From: Heracleum sosnowskyi | Taxonomy: Eukaryota > Streptophyta > Magnoliopsida > Apiales > Apiaceae | Direction: 5' to 3' | Assembly: GCA_030848705.1 (NCBI GenBank) | Contig: CM061241.1 | Coordinates: 83,132,178-83,196,177, forward strand | DNA: 64,000 bases | Part shown: positions 57,541 through 64,000 of the stretch, one piece after another | Numbering within the stretch: position 1 is the first letter of the stretch | How the letters are laid out: each line of letters begins with the position of its first letter | Translations under genes and position numbers: made by a program | The notes under the pieces: model-generated | Databases searched by the model: none | What the model was told of the DNA's origin: nothing | Seen by the model: the letters and a program-made list of their open reading frames with translations, nothing else

Positions 57541-60500
57541 CTAGTCAGAACCAGAGATCATTCCAAGTTCATTTACCAATCTTGTAAAAGTAGCTTCACT
57601 CAAAGGTTTGGTGAAGATATCTGCAAGTTGTTGGTCTGTAGACACAAAATGAAGCTCAATATTCCCTTCTTCCACATGTTCTCTGATAAAATGATATCTT
57701 ATGCTGATGTGCTTGGTCATGGAATGCTGTACTGGATTTCCTGTCATAGCAATAGCACTTTGGTTATCACAGAAAATAGGAATTTTAGAGTACCTTAACC
57801 CATAATCCAGCAATTGATTCTTCATCCATAAAATCTGTGCACAACAGCTACCAGCTGCTATATACTCTGCTTCAGCTGTGGATGTGGAAATTGACTTCTG
57901 TTTCTTGCTATACCAAGAAACTAATCTGTCACCTAAAAATTGACAGCTTCCACTTGTACTTTTTCTGTCTATCTTACAGCCTGCAAAATCTGCATCAGAG
58001 TAACCAATCAACTTAAACTCTGATTCTCTAGGATACCACAAACCCAAGGTTATGGTGCCTTTGAGATATTTGAAAATCCTTTTTACAGCTGTTAGATGAG
58101 GCTCTCTAGGATCTGCTTGAAATCTTGCACAAAGACATGTTGCATACATGATATCAGGTCTACTTGCAGTAAGATACAGTAAAGACCCTATCATTCCTCT
58201 GTAGTTAGTCATATCTACTGAGGCTCCTGTGTCTTTGTCAAGCTTCGTTGCTGTAGCCATGGGAGTTGTTGCAGATGAACTGTCAAGCATACCAAATTTC
58301 TTTAGAAGATTCCTGGTATACTTTGCTTGATTGATAAAAATACCATCATCTGTTTGCTTTACTTGTAAGCCTAGAAAATAACTAAGCTCTCCCATCATGC
58401 TCATTTGATACCTGGATTGCATAAGCTTTGCAAACTTCTTACAAAGTTTGTCATTAGTAGATCCAAAAATAATATCATCTACATAAATTTGAACTAAAAG
58501 CAAATCATCACCAGAATTGAAATAAAACAAGGTTTTATCAATTGTACCTCTTGTGAACCCACTTTCTAAAAGAAATTGAGCAAGAGTTTCATACCATGCT
58601 CTTGGTGCTTGCTTTAGTCCATATAATGCCTTGTCAAGCCTGTAGACATAATCTGGATGCTTGGAATCTACAAATCCTGGTGGTTGTTCAACAAACACTT
58701 CTTCTTCAAGCTTCCCATTGAGAAAAGCACTTTTTACATCCATCTGAAAGACTTTAAACTTCTTGTGTGCAGCATAGGCCAGAAAAATTCTTATGGCCTC
58801 CAATCTTGCAACTGGAGCAAAGGTTTCATCATAGTCAATTCCTTCCTGTTGTGAATAACCTTTAGCCACAAGTCTAGCCTTGTTCCTTGTAATCACACCT
58901 TCACTGTCAGTCTTGTTTCTGAAAACCCACTTTGTACCTACAATTGATCTGTTCTTTGGTCTAGGTACAAGTGTCCAGACTTCATTTCTTTCAAATTCAT
59001 TTAACTCTTCTTGCATTGCTGTAATCCAATTAGCATCTTGAAGAGCTTCCTCCACTTTCTTTGGTTCAGTTTGAGACAAGAAAGCATGATACAGACACTC
59101 ATTATTTGTTGCACTTCTGGTTCTTACACCAGCATCAGGATCTCCAATTATGAGATCAGGTGTGTGTGCCTGTGTCCACTTTCTTGCTGATGGTAAGTGG
59201 TTTCTTGCATCATTGTTGGATCCTCCCCCTTGATCCATGCTCTCCTGATTCATATGTTGACTTTCTACATTCTCTGAGGCTCCCCCTGAATTTGATGACT
59301 CAGAGTTTGAATTGTCAGAGTTTGAATCAGTTTCCTCAACTGATTCACTTGCTGTGTCATGTTGAGCTTCTTCATGCTCCCCCTCAACTGGTTCTCTATT
59401 TTGTTCAATTTGAGAATTATCAGTTTCTCCAGTATTTACCAGTAGAGGTTCAGAGTATGCTTCGTCAGAGTTTGTCAACCCTGCTTCATCAGAGTTTATA
59501 TCATCAGAGAGTAGATCTTCATTTTCAAAACGTAGTTGATCATATCCATCCTTGTCTTCAAGTCCAATTATTTTCTTGTCATCAAATGACACATGTATGG
59601 ATTCCATGATCACTTTAGTTCTTAGATTGTAAACTCTGAATGCTTTTGTTGACAGTGGATAGCCAACAAAAATTCCTTCATCAGCTTTTAACTCGAACTT
59701 TGTCAACTGTTCAGGATGAGTCTTCAACACAAAGCATTTGCATCCAAATATATGAAAATATTTCAAATTTGGCTTCTTATTTTTCACCATCTCATATGGT
59801 GTTTTCCCATGCTTGTTGATCAATGTAGCATTTTGAGTAAAACAAGCAGTTTGAACAGCTTCTGCCCAGAAATAAGTTGGTAATTTTGCTTCTTCAAGCA
59901 TAGTTCTGGCTGCTTCAATTAAAGTTCTGTTCTTTCTTTCAACTACACCATTTTGCTGTGGAGTGCCAGGTGCAGAAAATTCTTGTTTCACCCCTCTTTC
60001 CTTGCAGAAAGCTTCCATGAATGAATTTCTGAATTCAGTTCCATTATCACTCCTTATTATTTTGACTTTGTGCTGTGATCCTTTGTCCAGTAGATTTACA
60101 TGATCCATTAGAATTTGAGCAGTTTCATCCTTCTTTGACAAGAAATACACCCATGTATATCTAGTATATTCATCAACAATTACTAGAGCATATTTCTTTC
60201 TGCCCATTGACATTATATTCACTGGTCCAAAAAGATCAACATGTAGAAGATGATAAGGTTCCACTACTGAAGATTCAGTTTTGCTCTTGAAAGATGACTT
60301 CCTTTGTTTGGCCTTTTGACAGGAATCACATAGGCCATTTAGACTGAGTGTTGATTTTGGGAGTCCTCTTACAAGATCCTTTCTTATCAGCTCATTAATG
60401 TTGTTCAAATTGAGATGAGAGAGCTTTTTATGCCAATTCCAACTCTCTTCATTTGACATTCTTGCAGTCAGACACACTGTTTTTCCATCAGAGTTTGTTA

Positions 60501-60855
60501 CCAAACTTGCTTCATAAATATTGTTGCGCCTGTGTCCAACTAGAACAACTTTTCCAGTAGATTTACTGATAACTTCACAGTATTCACTATGAAAATCTAC
60601 ATGGTTTCCTCTGTCACAGATTTGACTCACAGATAACAGATTGTGCTTGAGTCCTGAGACTAGAGCTACATTAGTGATGATGACACCTCCAAGATTAATG
60701 TTGCCATATCCCAGAGTATGTCCTACGTTGCCATCTCCATAGGAAACTTTTGGGCCATCCTTCTCCACAAAGTCTGATAGCAGGGCTTTATTTCCAGTCA
60801 TATGTCCTGAGCATCCACTGTCCAAGATAAGTGTGCTCTCTATTATACCCTGCAA
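57541..60855 (-). CDS. pol: SIRE Pol (protease, integrase, RT, RNase H)
   Basis: About 1104 codons with all domains. Protease LDSGCSGHMTG (12-22). Integrase zinc domain HKKLSHLNLNNINELIRK and CDSCQKAKQRK, then DDE core (HVDLFGPV, VDEYTRYTW, RSDNGTEF, PQQNGVVERKNRT). RT with MDVKSAFLNGKLEEEVFVEQ and YVDDIIFGS (about 791). RNase H GYSDADFAGC, STAEAEYIAA and a C-terminus with QQLADIFTKPL. The frame opens after a TGA at 60856-60858 without an ATG, +1 relative to gag, so expression must use a shift, splicing or internal initiation. The segment just upstream (TTTGTTTGTGATTGCAG) looks like a 3' splice site. Catalytic residues look intact. Confidence 0.96.
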   Translation of the reverse strand: MQGIIESTLILDSGCSGHMTGNKALLSDFVEKDGPKVSYGDGNVGHTLGYGNINLGGVIITNVALVSGLKHNLLSVSQICDRGNHVDFHSEYCEVISKSTGKVVLVGHRRNNIYEASLVTNSDGKTVCLTARMSNEESWNWHKKLSHLNLNNINELIRKDLVRGLPKSTLSLNGLCDSCQKAKQRKSSFKSKTESSVVEPYHLLHVDLFGPVNIMSMGRKKYALVIVDEYTRYTWVYFLSKKDETAQILMDHVNLLDKGSQHKVKIIRSDNGTEFRNSFMEAFCKERGVKQEFSAPGTPQQNGVVERKNRTLIEAARTMLEEAKLPTYFWAEAVQTACFTQNATLINKHGKTPYEMVKNKKPNLKYFHIFGCKCFVLKTHPEQLTKFELKADEGIFVGYPLSTKAFRVYNLRTKVIMESIHVSFDDKKIIGLEDKDGYDQLRFENEDLLSDDINSDEAGLTNSDEAYSEPLLVNTGETDNSQIEQNREPVEGEHEEAQHDTASESVEETDSNSDNSNSESSNSGGASENVESQHMNQESMDQGGGSNNDARNHLPSARKWTQAHTPDLIIGDPDAGVRTRSATNNECLYHAFLSQTEPKKVEEALQDANWITAMQEELNEFERNEVWTLVPRPKNRSIVGTKWVFRNKTDSEGVITRNKARLVAKGYSQQEGIDYDETFAPVARLEAIRIFLAYAAHKKFKVFQMDVKSAFLNGKLEEEVFVEQPPGFVDSKHPDYVYRLDKALYGLKQAPRAWYETLAQFLLESGFTRGTIDKTLFYFNSGDDLLLVQIYVDDIIFGSTNDKLCKKFAKLMQSRYQMSMMGELSYFLGLQVKQTDDGIFINQAKYTRNLLKKFGMLDSSSATTPMATATKLDKDTGASVDMTNYRGMIGSLLYLTASRPDIMYATCLCARFQADPREPHLTAVKRIFKYLKGTITLGLWYPRESEFKLIGYSDADFAGCKIDRKSTSGSCQFLGDRLVSWYSKKQKSISTSTAEAEYIAAGSCCAQILWMKNQLLDYGLRYSKIPIFCDNQSAIAMTGNPVQHSMTKHISIRYHFIREHVEEGNIELHFVSTDQQLADIFTKPLSEATFTRLVNELGMISGSD

Positions 60856-60868
60856 TCACAAACAAACA

Positions 60869-63220
60869 CTAAGTGTTAGTTTTAAGGATCCAGACTTGCT
60901 TGGACCCTTTGCCTTTCTTAACAGTGTTAGCTTTTGCAGCGGAATCAACTTTCTCAGAGTTTAAACTAACATTGTCAGATTTTACACTAGCAGAGTTTGC
61001 TCTAACCCACTTCAAGTTGGGTTTTAGCTCATAGTAATTATGATAAATTGCATGATAACTCTTACATGTGTAAATAGAATGCCAAGTGCTCCCACAATGT
61101 TTGCATAAGGTCTGTGGTTTTACTCTAACATAATCATTCTTTACTTCTGAAGTAGAAGGTAAAGAATTAATATGCTTGTTCTTAGTGCAAAATCTAGCAA
61201 GATGATTAGAACTACCACAACTGTAACATGTTTTCCTTAAAGCACCAGCATTAGGCAAATGATTATTTCTATTGTTTATGCCTATTTTTCCATTCCTATT
61301 TCTCTTGGACCCTTTAGGTTTCATGGCAGACTTAACCTCTTTGAGCTTATGTTTAAACTGTTTTCCTGTCATTAAACCAACATTAACCTGTTTCTCACAG
61401 ACTCTTATTGGTTCTTTAACAGCTTCTATCTCAACAGGCTTCTCTGTTTTAGATTCAGTATCTACTTGTTCAACACAAGTTTCAACTGGCTCCATAACAG
61501 TTTCTTTCACAACTGCAGATTTTAACTTTCCAGATTCAGGAACAAATGTTACAGGAGTTGAATATGAACTTGTGAAAGCTCTAAACTTAATTTTATCTTG
61601 AAACCTAAGTTCATCTTCCTCACTGTATCCTAAACCTACAGCATCTGATTGAAAAACTTGATGTGTATCTCTGCCAGAATTAGTCCAAGTTCTAATTATT
61701 TTTCTTTCCTTCTCTAAATCAGATTCTAGTTGCCTATACCTTTTAAGCAACTCCTGTTCCACATAAACAGCATCATCTCTTTCTTTTTGAGTCTTCTTCA
61801 TATTCTCAAGTTCTCTTTCAAGAAACTTGTTTCTTTCTTTAAGACTAAGATTCTCAGATTTAATCCTTTCATTCTCTAAAGTCTGATCCCTATAACTAAC
61901 ATGTATGTTCTTAAGATAAATTCTTAATTCAGAAATATTATCAGTATCATACGCATAAGTAGTTAGGGGTACCTTATTTTCTGATGATTCAGTCTCATCT
62001 TTGACAGTTGCCATAAGAGCATAATTTTCTCCATCATCAGAATCTGAAGTATCTGCCCAGTCTTTGCCTTTAGAGACGAGTGCTTTTCCAGTTTTTCCTT
62101 TCTTGCACTCTGGAGCATAGTGACCCATCTCTTTGCACTTGTAGCACTGGATCTCAGATTTGTCCTTCTTTCCAGACTTGGTATCTTTTCCATCAGACTT
62201 TCTGAAATTCTTCTTCTCAGAATTTGAATCTCTCCTTGAGAATCTCTTTCCTTTCTTGGAGTTCTTGAATCCCATCTTCTTGAAGGTCTTCACCATCAAT
62301 GCCGCCATTTGCATCAACCGTTCTTCATCATCCTCAGAGTCAGAAGCTTCATCAGAGTTTGAGTCATCATCAGAGTTTGATGACTCACTTTCAGATTTAA
62401 TGACTAAAGCCTTTCCCTTGGCTTTCTTCTTTGATGATTCCTTCTTTTCAATGGGCTTCTCCTCAACTTTGAGAGCAACAGATTTTGTCTTCTTGCTTGA
62501 TCTTCTGTTTCTTTGATCTATCTCAAGTTCGTGAGTCTTTAACAAGCCATAAATCTCATCAAGATCTGTATCATCAAGATCATAATTATCTCTGATTGAG
62601 GTCGTCTTCAGATCCCATTTTTCAGGTAGAGATAAGAGAAACTTGAGATTTGACTCTTCAAGATTATATTCTTTGTCAACCAGAGACAGATCATTCAGTA
62701 ATTTACAAAACCTGTCATAAGTCTCAGTCAAGGTTTCATTAGATCTTGAATCAAAGTGCTCATACTCCTGTGTGAGTATTGTCTTCCTGTTCTTCTTTAT
62801 AGCAGTGGTTCCTTGACACCTTACTTCCAAAGCATCCCAGATTTCCTTTGCCGTTTTGCAGCCAATTACTCTGTTAGACATAACATTATCTAAAGCACTG
62901 TGGAGTAGATGTCTAACCTTTGCATCCTTTGCAATTGATGAGATGTCTTCAGGAGTATAATCTTTCTTTTCCTTTGGAATCAGTGTCTGTTCTTTATCAC
63001 CAACAGCAGGAGATAATTTAGTTGGCTTATGAGGACCATTATTGATTCTGTCAAGATATTCTGGATCTGTAGCCTCCAGAAACATGGTCATCTTCACCTT
63101 CCATATCGGATACTCTATTGGCCTGAGCATTGGAACCCTGATAGTTTCATATCGACTCACAGAATTTGGCTTAACCTGTTCAGCCGCAGGAGGAACTTGA
63201 TTTTGATTTTCTTCAGACAT
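60869..63220 (-). CDS. gag: SIRE Gag
   Basis: 783 aa. The N-terminus (MSEENQNQVPPAAEQVKPNS, then MLRPIEYPIWKVKMTMFLEA) begins a UBN2/Copia gag domain through about residue 240. Next come an acidic Ser/Asp stretch, a Lys-rich stretch, zinc knuckle 1 at about 358 (CYKCKEMGHYAPEC), a coiled coil at about 450-510 (LKERNKFLERELENMKK), and two further knuckles at about 664 (CYSCGSSNHLARFC) and 704 (CKHCGSTWHSIYTC). Assembles particles and packages RNA. ATG 63220 lies 49 bases after the primer site. Long C-terminal extensions with extra knuckles are typical of SIRE. Confidence 0.95.
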   Translation of the reverse strand: MSEENQNQVPPAAEQVKPNSVSRYETIRVPMLRPIEYPIWKVKMTMFLEATDPEYLDRINNGPHKPTKLSPAVGDKEQTLIPKEKKDYTPEDISSIAKDAKVRHLLHSALDNVMSNRVIGCKTAKEIWDALEVRCQGTTAIKKNRKTILTQEYEHFDSRSNETLTETYDRFCKLLNDLSLVDKEYNLEESNLKFLLSLPEKWDLKTTSIRDNYDLDDTDLDEIYGLLKTHELEIDQRNRRSSKKTKSVALKVEEKPIEKKESSKKKAKGKALVIKSESESSNSDDDSNSDEASDSEDDEERLMQMAALMVKTFKKMGFKNSKKGKRFSRRDSNSEKKNFRKSDGKDTKSGKKDKSEIQCYKCKEMGHYAPECKKGKTGKALVSKGKDWADTSDSDDGENYALMATVKDETESSENKVPLTTYAYDTDNISELRIYLKNIHVSYRDQTLENERIKSENLSLKERNKFLERELENMKKTQKERDDAVYVEQELLKRYRQLESDLEKERKIIRTWTNSGRDTHQVFQSDAVGLGYSEEDELRFQDKIKFRAFTSSYSTPVTFVPESGKLKSAVVKETVMEPVETCVEQVDTESKTEKPVEIEAVKEPIRVCEKQVNVGLMTGKQFKHKLKEVKSAMKPKGSKRNRNGKIGINNRNNHLPNAGALRKTCYSCGSSNHLARFCTKNKHINSLPSTSEVKNDYVRVKPQTLCKHCGSTWHSIYTCKSYHAIYHNYYELKPNLKWVRANSASVKSDNVSLNSEKVDSAAKANTVKKGKGSKQVWILKTNT

Positions 63221-63268
63221 GATTATTACTGTGTTTTAATCGTAAAACTGTATATATTAAACAGCCTT

Positions 63269-63281
63269 GGCTCTGATACCA
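63269..63281 (-). promoter_or_regulatory. SIRE primer-binding site (tRNA-iMet)
   Basis: The sense sequence TGGTATCAGAGCC is complementary to the 3' end of plant initiator tRNA-Met, two bases inside the 5' LTR. It primes minus-strand DNA synthesis. Confidence 0.95.
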
Positions 63282-63283
63282 AT

Positions 63284-63830
63284 TGTTAGGCCGAATACAC
63301 AATATAATCAAGTATGTATGAGAATAACAATAATTAATAACACTGTTTATGAATCAATAAAACTGTAATCTTATTAACAGCTTCTCTCTTTATGATGTTA
63401 ATGAATCATAAAGAGCTTCTAGGTTACAAGAATAATATCTCAATGATCGTGTCCCTTCTAGGGATAACCTATCTGTGTTTATATAGTACACAGCTACATA
63501 CAATCCTTATCTAATTGATATTCCTATAAGTTAGCTATACAATTCATATCAATTAAGGATTGCTTCTTATCTTCTATTCCGTTTCCTTAGCTGTATCAAT
63601 ATATTCTGCTTCTTTCCATCTTCAGAATATATTGCTTCTAGAATCTTCAATTCAGCACCGACAGCTAATTCAACCTTCACCTTGTCAGACTTTAACTAAA
63701 CTCTGACCGGCTTCCTTTAAACTCTTCACCCTATCAGAGTTTAACTAAACTCTGATTGGCTTCTGATAAACTCTGACCAGTACCTGTTGCTTAAACACTG
63801 ATAAACAAACATTAGCAATTATATCTAACA
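63284..63830 (-). repeat. SIRE 5' LTR
   Basis: 547 bp, identical by eye to the 3' LTR. Transcription of the element would start here toward lower coordinates. Followed, after two bases, by the primer-binding site. Confidence 0.98.
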
Positions 63831-63835
63831 TTAAT

Positions 63836-64000
63836 TAACAATATATAACACTCAAAAATAATCTCTTCAAGATTGTTGGGTATAATTACTAACTACACAG
63901 CAACAATAGGGCAGTTATATATATTTTGTATTAACAAGAACAGGCAAAAATACCAAATAACGAAACAAACACAAAGGTCGAAACAAAAGTATAATCAGAG
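63836..64000 (-). repeat. Copia-II leader remnant and 5' LTR (partial)
   Basis: 63836-63873 is the rest of the Copia-II leader. 63874-64000 matches 37635-37761 base for base and continues past the window. No TGG-type primer site could be recognised next to the LTR, unlike Copia-I and SIRE. Confidence 0.85.

Larger units (their letters stand above)
50864..63830 (-). mobile_element. SIRE-type Copia retrotransposon, complete, 12.97 kb
   Basis: Identical 547-bp LTRs at both ends, TSD TTAAT (50859-50863, 63831-63835), initiator tRNA-Met primer site and polypurine tract all present. Sense order (minus strand): 5' LTR, gag, pol, long spacer with an opposite-strand ORF, third ORF, 3' LTR. Large gag with three knuckles and a third ORF after pol are characteristic of the SIRE/Maximus lineage. 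LTR identity and full-length ORFs show a very recent insertion, younger than Copia-II. Confidence 0.98.
37635..64000 (-). mobile_element. Copia-II: Ty1/Copia element carrying CACTA-5 and SIRE insertions
   Basis: The minus-strand element starts beyond the window: only the first 127 plus-strand bases of its 5' LTR (63874-64000) are visible, identical to 37635-37761 of the 3' LTR. Coding runs 50854 to 46912 and resumes 39740 to 39565 after CACTA-5. The SIRE element interrupts the leader ten bases before the gag ATG. Removing both insertions leaves an element of about 6 kb. The LTR identity over the visible part indicates recent insertion. Confidence 0.9.

Overview
The window is nuclear DNA of a flowering plant, dicot-type by gene structure: AT-rich, intron-containing, plant telomere-type heptamers, a plant matrixin gene, and plant Copia/SIRE, CACTA and hAT transposons. 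The species cannot be fixed from the sequence. Only one gene looks like an intact host gene: an intronless matrix metalloproteinase (MMP1, 8688-9659). A tandem paralogue (MMP2, 27133-35868) is broken. Nearly everything else is transposon, nested several levels deep, and most boundaries can be proved by terminal sequences plus target-site duplications (TSDs).

Layout. 1-7755: 3' part of a CACTA transposon (CACTA-1) with a six-exon tnpA/Transposase_24-like gene. 7756-10694: MMP1 with promoter and 3' flank. 10836-22270: two copies (A and B) of a duplicated block. Copy A carries CACTA-2 (11090-13123) and copy B carries CACTA-3 (15011-21480); each copy preserves the empty site of the other's insertion. 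CACTA-3 is a gene-capturing element with exons of a GH3 beta-glucan exohydrolase-like gene and a CSLA mannan synthase-like gene. 23129-26993: hAT-like element in the MMP2 promoter, itself carrying CACTA-4 (23442-26472). 27133-35868: MMP2, with a stop codon, a decayed Copia element (Copia-I, 27863-33064) and a 2.55-kb long-inverted-repeat element (33192-35743) sitting inside the zinc-binding motif. 36249-36716: CACTA fragment.

From 37635 past the window end lies Copia-II (minus strand). Its polyprotein is interrupted by CACTA-5 (39741-46911), and its leader by a complete SIRE-type Copia element (50864-63830) with two identical 547-bp LTRs. CACTA-5 carries five clean exons of an omega-3 fatty-acid desaturase followed by a Ulp1/SUMO-protease C-terminus, with exon phases that permit an in-frame chimera. 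The SIRE element has gag, pol, a long third ORF, and a small ORF on the opposite strand that shares a bidirectional promoter-like spacer with the third ORF.

The strongest unusual signal is a composite module shared by CACTA-3, -4 and -5: GGGCCC/AT-rich repeats, a short telomere-like tract, and arrays of 174-176-bp satellite monomers built on one 20-bp box. In CACTA-3 and -5 it lies just upstream of a common promoter and leader exon that precede the captured genes. Terminal 11-13 bp are nearly constant among the CACTA elements while subterminal repeat words differ completely.
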